From contig NZ_LXYO01000036.1 of NCBI RefSeq assembly GCF_001650915.1, positions 90,050 through 154,049 on the forward strand: a DNA stretch of 64,000 nt, written 5' to 3'. Positions within the stretch are counted from its first letter, which is position 1. Every line of letters starts with the position of its first letter. Position numbers and translations under genes: made by a program. Shown here piece by piece: positions 52,090 to 61,322 of this stretch. The notes beneath the pieces were generated by a model. That model searched no databases. It saw nothing but the letters and a program-made list of their open reading frames with translations, and had not been told where the DNA came from. Origin of the DNA: Marinobacter sp. EhC06 (GTDB taxonomy: Bacteria; Pseudomonadota; Gammaproteobacteria; Pseudomonadales; Oleiphilaceae).

Positions 52090-53454
52090 ATGGAATTACC
52101 TGTCGCAGTTCAGCAGGCTCTGGGTGATACCGCAGCCGGCGTATCCCTGAGGGATGCAGGCCAGGCGAGCCAGAAAGAACTGTTGCGAATGGTTCTGCTC
52201 AGTGATGAGCAAGGGAACCTCCAGGTAATCTGCCGCCGCGACGATCTGATTGACCTGGAACAACTGAACAAACAGCTGGGCCGTGATCTGCGCCTAATGA
52301 AGCGCCGCGAACAGTTGCGCGTTCGGGAAAGGGCGGGCCTCAAGGCGCTCCCGGCATTGCCATCACTGACAGGCTGGCCAACCGTGGTAGATGAGCGTGT
52401 GGATGACTTGCCCGCCGTTGCGCTTGAATTGGGCGAGCAGAACCTTGCGATGGTCATGCCAGCAGAGGATTTCCGGGCCCTGACAGCCAAGGCTGATAGA
52501 CGCTCCTTCGCCGTTGCGCCGGAATCCATCAACGTTAACCTTGACGACCACGGCAGGGATCGGGACCAGTTCCATTCCGCCATCAAGAAATTCACCGGCC
52601 TGAGAATACAGCAACGACTGGAAGATACCCTGGAGCTGCCGCCGCTGCCGGAAACCGCCCAGCGAATTATCCACCTTCGGGTCAATCCCAACGCTGTCAT
52701 GGGTGACCTTGTAGATATTGTCGAGAGCGACCCGAGCCTCGCGGCGCAGGTTGTAAGCTGGGCCTCGTCCTCATTCTATGCGGCAGCAGGTCAGGTAAAG
52801 TCGGTGCACGACGCGGTTTCCCGGGTGCTCGGATTCGATCTGGTCATGAACCTGGCCATGGGGCTTTCTCTCGGGCGGGCGCTCAAGCAGCCCCAGGATC
52901 ACCCGGAGGGCTACGTGGATTACTGGCAACAGGCAATCTGGCAGGCCCAGTCAGCGGGTATCCTGGCTAGCATGATGCCCCGTGGCGAGCGGCCAGTGTT
53001 CGGTCTTGCCTACCTTGGTGGACTGCTCCATAACTTTGGCCATCTGGTCCTTGCGCAGGTGTTCCCACCTCATTTCAAGCTGGTTTGCCGTTCTTTGGAA
53101 GTGAATCCTGATATCGATTCCTCGGTGACCGAGCACTATCTGCTTGGGATCACCCGGGAACAGATCGCAGCCCAGTTGATGGAGAATTGGGGTATGCCGG
53201 ATGAGGTCACCCTCGCGATCCGTTATCAGAAGAACCCCTCATACGATGGCAGCCACCGCGTCTATGCCCGGTTGTTATGGCTCGGACGTCAGCTGTTAAC
53301 CGCCCGGGGTGTGGCTCTGGGCGCGGGGGAGGAAGTCAGTCAGGAGTTTTATGACGCGCTGGGGCTCGATCGGGAGCAAGTTGAGGAACAATTTGATGAG
53401 CTGGTTAACAGCAAGGATAGTGTCATGGCCATGGCGGGTATGATGAGCCAGTAG
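52090..53454 (+). CDS. YbaK-like plus HDOD domain protein
   Basis: The 454-residue protein has an N-terminal domain resembling YbaK/aminoacyl-tRNA deacylase (residues 1-150) joined to an HDOD domain (about 185-400: PPLPETAQRIIHLRVNPNA, DPSLAAQVVSWASSSFY, VSRVLGFDLVMNLAMG). HDOD is an HD-related signalling module with lost catalytic ligands; such fusions occur in marine gammaproteobacteria and may sense small molecules. The function is unknown. Confidence 0.82.
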   Translation: MELPVAVQQALGDTAAGVSLRDAGQASQKELLRMVLLSDEQGNLQVICRRDDLIDLEQLNKQLGRDLRLMKRREQLRVRERAGLKALPALPSLTGWPTVVDERVDDLPAVALELGEQNLAMVMPAEDFRALTAKADRRSFAVAPESINVNLDDHGRDRDQFHSAIKKFTGLRIQQRLEDTLELPPLPETAQRIIHLRVNPNAVMGDLVDIVESDPSLAAQVVSWASSSFYAAAGQVKSVHDAVSRVLGFDLVMNLAMGLSLGRALKQPQDHPEGYVDYWQQAIWQAQSAGILASMMPRGERPVFGLAYLGGLLHNFGHLVLAQVFPPHFKLVCRSLEVNPDIDSSVTEHYLLGITREQIAAQLMENWGMPDEVTLAIRYQKNPSYDGSHRVYARLLWLGRQLLTARGVALGAGEEVSQEFYDALGLDREQVEEQFDELVNSKDSVMAMAGMMSQ

Positions 53455-53480
53455 CGGGTGCCCCTTCCGAAAATCCCCCC

Positions 53481-53505
53481 AAAAAAAGCCGGCCCCAAGG
53501 CCGGC
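53481..53505 (-). terminator. Minus-strand orphan terminator
   Basis: GCCGGCC / GGCCGGC with a 4-base loop is followed on the minus strand by seven T. The nearest minus-strand gene ends 294 bases away (53799), which is far for a gene terminator. Confidence 0.88.
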
Positions 53506-53597
53506 AAGCTCACCCGCTTTATTGCAGTGTCGTCCAAACTTATCAGGAGAAAACAACGTTAGGTGGCACCTTCCGCAGATGATAGGTGCCTCCCTGT
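53481..53597 (-). ncRNA. Candidate small RNA
   Basis: In the 344-base gap 53455-53798 the minus strand has a promoter-like pair (TTGACT at 53629-53634 and TCTAAA at 53604-53609, 19-base spacer), a perfect 7-bp hairpin (GGCACCT / AGGTGCC, 53565-53590), an open U/C stretch (GTTGTTTTCTCCTGA) and the strong terminator. The unpaired TTTTCTCCT would pair with a Shine-Dalgarno sequence. The rest of the gap holds an AT-rich palindrome and no supported gene. Promoter spacing is not ideal. Confidence 0.4.
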
Positions 53598-53603
53598 TTT
53601 CAA

Positions 53604-53634
53604 TTTAGACCCTGATGGAAAAAAGAAAAGTCAA
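53604..53634 (-). promoter_or_regulatory. Possible promoter of the small RNA
   Basis: TTGACT and TCTAAA boxes on the minus strand with a 19-base spacer, about 10 bases before the predicted RNA start. Confidence 0.3.
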
Positions 53635-53704
53635 TAGTTGTAACCGGGAAGGAATGAGCAGAGTGTCAGTTTTTCAGGTCGACAGAACCTTTTGATTTGT
53701 TGAG

Positions 53705-53733
53705 CTAAAATATCTGTTTTACTACTATTTTAG
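53705..53733. promoter_or_regulatory. AT-rich inverted repeat upstream of the small RNA candidate
   Basis: CTAAAATA and TATTTTAG pair around a 13-base spacer, followed by a doubled TTACAAA. It could be an operator; the binding protein is unknown. Confidence 0.4.
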
Positions 53734-53798
53734 TTACAAACTGTTACAAAAATGAGGTCTGACCAGTTGCACTGTGTACTTGGTCGCCAGCGCAAAGC

Positions 53799-54254
53799 CT
53801 AAAAGGAATGGTGTCGGATGGCGGTTGCCGCTCGGCGAATCGCGTCGGCGTGCTTTTGCTCAACCTCAAACCGTTCCTTGTCCATTTTATCCACGAACTT
53901 CGTTTCTGTTGCCTGCCGAGCCCTGTGGGTGGGCATATGCTGCAGTTGGTCATGAACCTCCTGGAAAACCCTGAAAGGCGCCTGCTCCAGCAACTCCGGG
54001 GCAATGTGGTCCAGCAGGCCCTTGAGTCTCAGGCAGGCTTCCGAGTACTCGATCTGGTCCTCTTCAACCGCCATAGCGATGACGCGAACACTGCGGATCA
54101 TGTCTTTTCTGCGGTTCGTCTGGAACTCCTCAGCCTTGGCCTGCCGCTTGCGGTTTTCCGAGAGCAATCCTAACTGGCGGCGGATGAACAATGCCAAAAG
54201 AATAATGACGACTAGGCCGGCGATGATCAGACTCCACTGCAGCCACTGGGGCAT
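53799..54254 (-). CDS. DUF2489 membrane-anchored protein
   Basis: The 151-residue protein has one N-terminal transmembrane helix (residues 8-26) and a cytoplasmic helical DUF2489 region with MIRSVRVIAMAVEEDQIEYSEA (residues 52-73, seen in parts) and a C-terminal DAIRRAATAIR. The function is unknown. It ends 18 bases into the molybdopterin gene region and is likely co-transcribed with it. Confidence 0.82.
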   Translation of the reverse strand: MPQWLQWSLIIAGLVVIILLALFIRRQLGLLSENRKRQAKAEEFQTNRRKDMIRSVRVIAMAVEEDQIEYSEACLRLKGLLDHIAPELLEQAPFRVFQEVHDQLQHMPTHRARQATETKFVDKMDKERFEVEQKHADAIRRAATAIRHHSF

Positions 54255-54272
54255 TTTCGGCTCCTCTTTGAA

Positions 54273-56567
54273 TCAGGCCCGTTTACGTTGGCGCTCCGGG
54301 CGCCAGACTTTGACAGCAACAGGCTGCCCATTCAATACGGAAGTCCCGGAGAGCGGATCAATATTGCCGTCGCTGAGTACGTCATTGATGCTGGCGCCAG
54401 CGTGTGCAGCCGCCACCGACTGGCCGGTTCCGTCCCGGTCGTGGCCCCAGCCATGGGGAATCGACACCACGCCGGGCATAATATCTTCAGAAATCTCGAC
54501 TGGTAGCACAATCTGTCGGGAGTCAGATGCGATTTCCGCCGAGTCAGCGGCCTGCAAACCGAGACGACTGGCATCTCTGGGGTGAATTATCAGGGTGCAA
54601 CGATCCTTGCCCTTTACCAGTCGCTGACTGTTATGCATCCAGGAATTATTGCTACGGACATGGCGTCTGCCGATCAGTTGCAGGGAGTCTCCGGTCGGCG
54701 CAGCCAGTGCATCGTGCAGCCGGCCGAGATCGTCCAGGTAGCGCCTGGGCGCAAGGTTGATCTTGCCATCGCGTGTAAACAATCGCTCCGGCAGGGATGG
54801 TTTCAGCGGCCCAAGATCGACGCCGTTCGGGTTTTCCTTCAGGGCGCTCAGGGAAAGCCCTTTTGGTAGTTCCTGCCAGCGTCGGTTAAGAGGGCTGAGT
54901 TTGGCCAGTCCACGAAGCAGGTGTCGTTTCGGCAGAATGTCCATCACCAGATCGACGGCTGGCTGCAGCAATCCGCGCGCGCGCCCGGCATCGGCGCCGT
55001 AGGGGCCGGAGCGCAACAACAGATCGAGAATGGGATCCGGACCAATCTGCTTGAATGCGCGCCAGCCCAGCTCCGTGCGCAGGGGCAGGCGCCCGCCTTT
55101 CCGGATCTTTTCCAGCCGGTGGGCCAGTTCCAGTAAAATCTGCCAGTCATGACGGGTATCCGGGCCGGCATCGAACAATGCTTCGTTGTACTTGGCGACA
55201 TTGCGCACCGCAAACATGCTGAAGATCAGATCGTAGTGGCTGCGTTCCAGCGCAGCTGTCGGCGGAAGAATGATATCGGCATGCCGGGTGGTTTCGTTCA
55301 GGTAATAGTCCACCGAGACCATGAAATCGAGGCCGCCCAGAGCCTCTTCCAGACGCCGCCCGTTGGGGCTGGAGAGCACCGGGTTGCCGGCAACGGTGAC
55401 AAAGGCCCGGATCTGCCCTTCGCCGGGGGTCAGCATCTCATCGGCCATGGTACTGGCCGGGTATTCCCCGCCGAATTCAGGCAGTCCCTTTACACGGCTG
55501 TGGCGCTTGCCGAAGTGCCCTTTCTGCCCGGCCATGGCGCCCAGTTCCACCAGATCAATGGCCGGTTGAGAAAACAGCATGCCGCCCGGAAGATCCAGTT
55601 TGCCGGTCAGGATATTGAGGCAGTAGGCCAGCCATGTGGCAACACCGCCAAATGTCTGGGTGCTGGTGCCCATGCGAGTGTAAAGTGCCGCCTTCCGGGT
55701 TGTGGCTAGCTCACGGGCCAGTGCCCGGATATCCTTTGCGGAGATGCCGGTGTGCTCGCTGACAGATTCAGGGGTGAAGGAAATGGCCGCCAGACGCAGA
55801 AGGTCGACGTCTTTCACCAGCCTCTCGGCCGGACCCGGATCCACCAAGCCTTCTTCAAACAATGTATGCACCATGGCCATGAGCAGCAGGGCATCGCTTC
55901 CGGGCCGGATAAAGTGGAACTCGTCGGCCAGCTTGGCGGTTTCAGTCCGGCGTGGATCAACCACGATCATCCTGCCGCCGCGTTGCTTCAGGGCTTTGAG
56001 TCGCCCGCGGAAGTCCGGAACCGTCATCAGGCTGCCATTGGACGCCATGGGGTTGGCGCCGATGCAGATAAACAGATCCGTGTGATCGATATCCGGAATC
56101 GGAAACAGAACCTGATGCCCGAACATCTCCAGGCTGGCCAGCATGTGGGGCAGCTGATCGTTAGAAGTTGCTGAAAACCGGTTCTGGGTCCCGATGGCCC
56201 GCAGCAGCGGCATGGTGGCAACCAGAGAACCATGGTTATGGACGTTCGGATTGCCCAGGTACACGCCGATGCTGTTGCGACCGTGGTCCTGACGGGTCTG
56301 ATGGAGTTTCTCCGCGACCAGATCAAAGGCCTCGTCCCACTCCATTTCCTGCCAGCCGGTCCCGGTTTTCCGAACAGGCTTCTTCAGGCGGTCCGGATCC
56401 TCGTGCAGGTCTTGCAGAGCAACCGCCTTCGGGCAAATGTGCCCCCGGCTCAATGGATCATTTTCGTCACCCTTGATGGAGGCAATCTGTCCGTCCTTCA
56501 TTTCGATCGCGACACCGCACATGGCCTCGCAAAGGTGACAGGTACGATAGTGGGTGCCATTTTCCAT
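54273..56567 (-). CDS. Molybdopterin-dependent oxidoreductase with 4Fe-4S site
   Basis: The 764-residue cytoplasmic-type molybdoenzyme has the N-terminal cluster motif CHLCEAMC with the fourth Cys in GHICPKA, GANPMASNGSLMT in the pterin domain and a C-terminal MoCo-binding domain with PHGWGHDRDGTG. No twin-arginine signal is seen. It belongs to the formate dehydrogenase/DMSO reductase superfamily, but the metal ligand residue is not evident in SATSNDQLPHML, and the substrate is unknown. ATG follows AGGAGAGG. DUF2489 follows. Confidence 0.88.
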   Translation of the reverse strand: MENGTHYRTCHLCEAMCGVAIEMKDGQIASIKGDENDPLSRGHICPKAVALQDLHEDPDRLKKPVRKTGTGWQEMEWDEAFDLVAEKLHQTRQDHGRNSIGVYLGNPNVHNHGSLVATMPLLRAIGTQNRFSATSNDQLPHMLASLEMFGHQVLFPIPDIDHTDLFICIGANPMASNGSLMTVPDFRGRLKALKQRGGRMIVVDPRRTETAKLADEFHFIRPGSDALLLMAMVHTLFEEGLVDPGPAERLVKDVDLLRLAAISFTPESVSEHTGISAKDIRALARELATTRKAALYTRMGTSTQTFGGVATWLAYCLNILTGKLDLPGGMLFSQPAIDLVELGAMAGQKGHFGKRHSRVKGLPEFGGEYPASTMADEMLTPGEGQIRAFVTVAGNPVLSSPNGRRLEEALGGLDFMVSVDYYLNETTRHADIILPPTAALERSHYDLIFSMFAVRNVAKYNEALFDAGPDTRHDWQILLELAHRLEKIRKGGRLPLRTELGWRAFKQIGPDPILDLLLRSGPYGADAGRARGLLQPAVDLVMDILPKRHLLRGLAKLSPLNRRWQELPKGLSLSALKENPNGVDLGPLKPSLPERLFTRDGKINLAPRRYLDDLGRLHDALAAPTGDSLQLIGRRHVRSNNSWMHNSQRLVKGKDRCTLIIHPRDASRLGLQAADSAEIASDSRQIVLPVEISEDIMPGVVSIPHGWGHDRDGTGQSVAAAHAGASINDVLSDGNIDPLSGTSVLNGQPVAVKVWRPERQRKRA

Positions 56568-56677
56568 GAAGGGCCTCTCCTGAAAATTGTTGTTTTGCTA
56601 TAGCGGTTTCAATCTGCAACCAGATTAGCAGTAAATGACTTGGAGGGGGAAATAACCCTCGGTTGTACCCGGTGCAA

Positions 56678-56707
56678 AAAGGGCCAACCCGGAGGCTGGC
56701 CCTTTTC
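56678..56707. terminator. Terminator between lipoprotein and molybdopterin genes
   Basis: AAAAGGGCCA and TGGCCCTTTT pair around a short loop, with T-runs on both strands. It terminates the minus-strand lipoprotein gene. Confidence 0.88.
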
Positions 56708-56724
56708 AGAGGTTTCAGAGCCTT

Positions 56725-59700
56725 TTACTGCTCTGCCGGGATTTCTTTGACCGGGTTTGAGATGAAGTTGAGGTAGACGCCTTGCTCGGGGATCTGCAGG
56801 GGCAGATCGATCGTCACAATTTCACCACCGGGAACCCCCAGGGCTCGCGCCCGAACGTTAATGTCGACCAGGTTGGAGTTGCGTTGCTCAATCTGCATCC
56901 TGCCGTCATCGAAGAAGGTGATATTGCCTTCAAGTTCAAGCACAAATTCCCGGCCATAAAGGTCGTGGCGGCCACCCAACGGAATTTCCATGTCGGGTGC
57001 ATCAAGCATCAGTTCGGCGCGGGTCTTGAATACCGGTTGGCCATTCTCACCTTCGGTTATCACCCCGGGTATCAGGCCAGAGCGGCTGCAGCCCGGGCCG
57101 GAACACGCCGGATCGTCCTTGGCATAGCGCATGCGGAGGACCTGGGTATTGGTAATGGACTCCTCTTGAAGTGGGATAAATCCAAAAACCCGAAGCTCTG
57201 TAAACACACTGATCGATGTGGTCGCCAATTGCGTCGGATACAGGTTCACCAGAATCCCCTTATCGCCGGTTGGTTCATACACGCCAGGGCCGACAACTTC
57301 TGTGTTGAGGGCGTAGGTCTGGTAGATGAACTTGTCCTTGGGGCACTGCTCACCGGTCTCGCAACCAACCCTTGCGTCGGCCGTGCTGGCGACGATGACA
57401 GGTGGAGAGGCCGAGGCCTGGTTATTACGGACCCTCAGTTTAGTTGAATTGGCTGAAGCGGCCCATCCGTCATTGTCGCTGCCCTCGTGGGCAAAAGGCT
57501 CAAGACAGTCCGGATTGGTATTGGAGTCGCAGTCCACCAGGAAGTTGGCGTTGGTATCGCGTACTGGCAGGTTCCGCAGCGGCGTGAACACGCTGTCCAG
57601 TGGCTCGGTTCCGGTGAAATAGATCACCATGTCATCTGGGCCGTTGTTGCCACCGCCGTCATCCAACCCTTCAAGCAGATCGGTTTTCAGGGCCAGGCCA
57701 TCGGAATCGCAAATCGAGGTATAGGCTCCAGCCGTGCAGGTTCCCGTACCTTCAGAAGACTTGAGGGTATACCGGTAGTGCGCGCCGGCCTCCCAGGGCT
57801 GGTCCGGGTAGAAGCGTATCCGTTGGAGATTCTTTTCGAGCCGGCCAGGCACCTCGTTTTCAAGAACCGTGACGGAGCCATTTGGTTCCTGGCTCACTTT
57901 TTCAACGATAAACGTGTCGCCCGGAATGATGGAGTTCAGGTCCATGGACTTTGAAAAGACCACGGTAATGGGGCGATCTGACGGCATGGTGCTGACTGGC
58001 AGAGTGTCGCCGATACCCCCATCCGAATAACACTGGCCAAGTATGCCGGCGGAGAGGTCCAGCAGGCTGTGGTCGGTCTCGCAGGGATAACCGGGATAGG
58101 TTGTCAGGGCAAGGGCAGGGCGCCTGGTCACAGAGGAGTCGCCAATATCGGCCAGTGAAAACTGCAAAGGAGCCGTGGTAGCTGGATTTCCGGCCAGATC
58201 GGTTAAACCATCAATGACGACTTCGTAGTCAACGCCATGGCGCAGACCATCGCCAGGGTTAAGGGTTACGGCAGTTCCGTCCAGTCTTGTCTCAAGTGTC
58301 TCGACAGGAACACCATCGGCGATCAGTGAGACTCCCTGATTAATCGAGTCCGGGGCAAGGGGCTCATCAAAGAACAGAATGACCGGATCCCCGGGGCGAT
58401 GCATCGACTGGCGCGTATCCGGAATGGCGTTGTCCGGGCCGGGCATCCAGCTGACCAGGCTTGGTGGTGTGCTGTCCAGTTCACGGAGCATCTCGGCATC
58501 AAGCACTGAGTCGGCATCGGTGGCTGCCTGCAGGTGGAACGCGATGGTCGAGTCGGTGTACTCCTGCCCAAGAAGGTTGGGTTCCACCATGCCAATGGCG
58601 TCGATGGTCAGCACCCCATCCTGCACCAGGGCGATACCGCGCAGTTCCACCCCCATCAGGTCCTGCGACAGAGCCGCGTTGGGCTGGGCATTTTCAGTGT
58701 TCATGGAAACATCCATAAACAACGTGATGTGCCGTGGTGCGTTCAGGTCGTCGGTATAGGGATTGGGGCTGAGATAGCCGGAGGCATCCGACAACATGGT
58801 GACTTTGATGTTACCGGTGGTCTGGAGTTGGCCGGTGGCGGCATCCAGAACCGGAACTTCGCCACCCACAAGAACGTCAAGGCTGGTGCTGTTCAGCACG
58901 CTGCCGCGGGCTATACGCAACGGAAGTGCCTCATTAGCCTCGAACGCCGGTGCAAAGGCCAGCTCTGCAAACAGATCACCAGTCTGTTGGGAAGGGCCAG
59001 CTTCGCCCTGCAGTACTGAATTGAGAGTCACACCGTTGATGATCTGCCCATTCAGAACCGATCGGGTTGCATCCTCTTCCGCAGCGCCTGCCGCCAGGCC
59101 CGAATCAACAGCAGATTGCTGCAGTACGACTGTAGGGCCAGTCTCGCGGGGAGTAAATGCGATCTCCTCACTGAACCGTTCCGCGTCCGGCGCTGTCAGG
59201 CTGGCAAGGTTCTCGAAATGCAGCGTGTAGGTCTGGTTGGTATCCAGAACGTCGGCTTTGCTGCCACATTCCCTTGGGTCCTCGACCACACAGGGGTCAA
59301 CGGTTATCCGGTTGCCTTTTACCAGAACCGTCACCGGTACTTCATCGCCGTTGCCATCAAGAAGCTGGATCGAACCGCCCAGGGCCTCCCACTCGGGGTG
59401 GACAGGGTGGGTCATTGCCAGACGGAAAGTAGAGAAGTTCATCGGCTCGAAGGCACTATTGTTTGCCGGCACCTGCCAGGCAATACCAAAACCCTGGGCC
59501 GAGTTGGTTGTGCTCGCTGGCCCGGAGAAACTGCCCCGGGTCTGGAACTGAATGCCGGCGTCACCTACCGCGTTGGGGGTTTCTATCTGCCGACCGCCTT
59601 CGGCAATCAGTGGCTCGCTAAAGGTCACCGTGTAGGCGCCGAGGTGATCGAGCTCTGAGGCAGGGGACAGCTTCAGACTCTTGCCCCCGTCCACCCTGCT

Positions 59701-59952
59701 GATCGCGAAAGGCACGGGCTGGCCCTGCGATTCCACCAGGATCTTGTTCTGCAGTTCCGTATCCTCATCGGTCACGGCATGGCTGAAGCGCAGAACGATG
59801 TCGGCCTTCGGGCTCACATCCGGCTGTCCGTCGGCCGGATAGGAATAAACTACGGAGCCTGGAGAAACCTTTTCGTTCATTTTCTGTTCGCTGCCACCAC
59901 AGGCGGCCAGCAACAGGGCGGGAACCAGTGCCAGTGTTCTGTTGTACTTCAT
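56725..59952 (-). CDS. Large lipoprotein with several SbsA-type Ig-like domains
   Basis: The 1075-residue protein has a lipobox (LLLAAC, Cys18) and at least four Ig-like domains of the SbsA type, each starting with a Pro-rich phrase and a DIVLRFSHAV or VILFFDEPL or ITVVFSKSM strand (near residues 30-135, 150-270, 520-640 and 670-790). Cys residues are scattered in the later part. It follows the FadL-like porin by 12 bases on the same strand, so they form one operon. Exposure on the outer membrane is inferred; the ligand is unknown. Confidence 0.85.
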   Translation of the reverse strand: MKYNRTLALVPALLLAACGGSEQKMNEKVSPGSVVYSYPADGQPDVSPKADIVLRFSHAVTDEDTELQNKILVESQGQPVPFAISRVDGGKSLKLSPASELDHLGAYTVTFSEPLIAEGGRQIETPNAVGDAGIQFQTRGSFSGPASTTNSAQGFGIAWQVPANNSAFEPMNFSTFRLAMTHPVHPEWEALGGSIQLLDGNGDEVPVTVLVKGNRITVDPCVVEDPRECGSKADVLDTNQTYTLHFENLASLTAPDAERFSEEIAFTPRETGPTVVLQQSAVDSGLAAGAAEEDATRSVLNGQIINGVTLNSVLQGEAGPSQQTGDLFAELAFAPAFEANEALPLRIARGSVLNSTSLDVLVGGEVPVLDAATGQLQTTGNIKVTMLSDASGYLSPNPYTDDLNAPRHITLFMDVSMNTENAQPNAALSQDLMGVELRGIALVQDGVLTIDAIGMVEPNLLGQEYTDSTIAFHLQAATDADSVLDAEMLRELDSTPPSLVSWMPGPDNAIPDTRQSMHRPGDPVILFFDEPLAPDSINQGVSLIADGVPVETLETRLDGTAVTLNPGDGLRHGVDYEVVIDGLTDLAGNPATTAPLQFSLADIGDSSVTRRPALALTTYPGYPCETDHSLLDLSAGILGQCYSDGGIGDTLPVSTMPSDRPITVVFSKSMDLNSIIPGDTFIVEKVSQEPNGSVTVLENEVPGRLEKNLQRIRFYPDQPWEAGAHYRYTLKSSEGTGTCTAGAYTSICDSDGLALKTDLLEGLDDGGGNNGPDDMVIYFTGTEPLDSVFTPLRNLPVRDTNANFLVDCDSNTNPDCLEPFAHEGSDNDGWAASANSTKLRVRNNQASASPPVIVASTADARVGCETGEQCPKDKFIYQTYALNTEVVGPGVYEPTGDKGILVNLYPTQLATTSISVFTELRVFGFIPLQEESITNTQVLRMRYAKDDPACSGPGCSRSGLIPGVITEGENGQPVFKTRAELMLDAPDMEIPLGGRHDLYGREFVLELEGNITFFDDGRMQIEQRNSNLVDINVRARALGVPGGEIVTIDLPLQIPEQGVYLNFISNPVKEIPAEQ

Positions 59953-59964
59953 GGCGTGCCCTCC

Positions 59965-61302
59965 TTAAAACTTCAGGGTGATGGAGCCGCTGACAACGTG
60001 AACGTCGCCGTCTGCCGTAACCGGCGTTTCGTTGCCGTCAAAATCCACCAGCGTGAAATCCCGCTCCTGCAGCTGCTGGTACTGGTAACCAATATCCAGA
60101 CGGACGGGGTAGGCGAGCAGACGGGTGCGGTCGTAGGTGGCACTCAGGCCCAGACCGACAACAATCTTGTCGGTATCGAGGTAATTGATCTCCGGATTGC
60201 GGGTGGACTTGAGCGGTGACTCCTCATAGGCAACGCCGCCGCGCACAGAAAAGTTCTTGTTCAGGGCGTACTCGGCGCCGATCCGTGGAATCAGCACGTC
60301 GTCGAACTGAATCCGGCTGCCCACGGGCACAGACTGCTGATCCTTGATCGTATCGGAAGAAAATTCCTTCTCCAGCTCTGACCAGTTCTGCTGCTCCACG
60401 CTGCCACCAATCCGCCAGTTTTCGCCCTTGTATTGAGCGCCAAAGCCGAAGGTTTCCGGCTGGAAGGAATCAATGGTGGAGACTGCCAGACTCAGGCCGG
60501 GATCCGGAATGGTCTGGGTGACAATGATGTTGGAATCAACCGACGTGGAGGCCGCTGACTTGGTTCGATAAGTGAGCGCGGTTTCCCAGCCGTTCAGGAG
60601 GCAGTCGCTGTCCGGGCAGAAGGTGCTGCCCAGATCAATGGTGGTGCCCAGAATGGTTTTCAGTGACGGCTCGGCATTGACCGCAAGGCGTTCCCGGCTG
60701 GTCTCGCCACCCAGAGTAGAGACTGCATCAAGGTTTGCCTGGGCGTCCAGGGTGACGCGTACCGAAGCACCGGCGGAGATGCCGCGCCAGATCGGCGTAG
60801 CGCCACCGATGTTCAGGAACAGGGGCTCTTTACCGTACTGAAGGAACTGGCCGTTCTCCGTGGTCTGCGAATCGAACGCCAGCATTTCCTTACCGTATTT
60901 CTCGACGCCGGCAATAAAGCCCAGATAGATGGGGTGCTTGAAGCGAGTCAAAGAACCCAGATTGGTTTTCATACCAATCAGCACGTGCTGGCTCGGCGAG
61001 TTGGCCAGGATATCGCCATTGGCATTCGGATTGGCAGAACGCAGTTCCTGTTCGGCGTGCAGAATGCCAGCCGTCAGCTCCCCACGCTCATCTTTGGTCA
61101 GATAGGCTGGGTTGTAATAGGTGGCTGACACCTGGTCATTGAACATGGATAAGGATTGGGCCGTAGCGACATCCACCGGCATAACGCCATAGGTGGTGCC
61201 AAGGTTGCCCATGCTGGCGTTAACTGGAACAGAGAAGCCGACAGTGGCGGCGGCGATCGCAAGAGACAGTGCCCTTGACCGGGAAAGGGAGGAAAAAGCC
61301 AT
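59965..61302 (-). CDS. FadL/OmpP1-like outer membrane protein
   Basis: The 445-residue protein has a signal peptide (to about residue 29, VNASMGN) and a beta-barrel-like alternation with a C-terminal Phe (VSGSITLKF) that is typical of outer membrane insertion. FSVRGGVAYEESPL marks a late strand. It resembles aromatic and hydrocarbon uptake porins of the FadL/TodX family more distantly than the one at 32458. It starts an operon with the Ig-like lipoprotein. An AANAANAA motif lies in the leader. Confidence 0.82.
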   Translation of the reverse strand: MAFSSLSRSRALSLAIAAATVGFSVPVNASMGNLGTTYGVMPVDVATAQSLSMFNDQVSATYYNPAYLTKDERGELTAGILHAEQELRSANPNANGDILANSPSQHVLIGMKTNLGSLTRFKHPIYLGFIAGVEKYGKEMLAFDSQTTENGQFLQYGKEPLFLNIGGATPIWRGISAGASVRVTLDAQANLDAVSTLGGETSRERLAVNAEPSLKTILGTTIDLGSTFCPDSDCLLNGWETALTYRTKSAASTSVDSNIIVTQTIPDPGLSLAVSTIDSFQPETFGFGAQYKGENWRIGGSVEQQNWSELEKEFSSDTIKDQQSVPVGSRIQFDDVLIPRIGAEYALNKNFSVRGGVAYEESPLKSTRNPEINYLDTDKIVVGLGLSATYDRTRLLAYPVRLDIGYQYQQLQERDFTLVDFDGNETPVTADGDVHVVSGSITLKF

Positions 61303-61322
61303 TGATACACTCCATTACGTCG

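Noticed and set aside
53752..53802. 15-codon frame from ATG
   Set aside because: No ribosome site and overlap with the convergent gene end.
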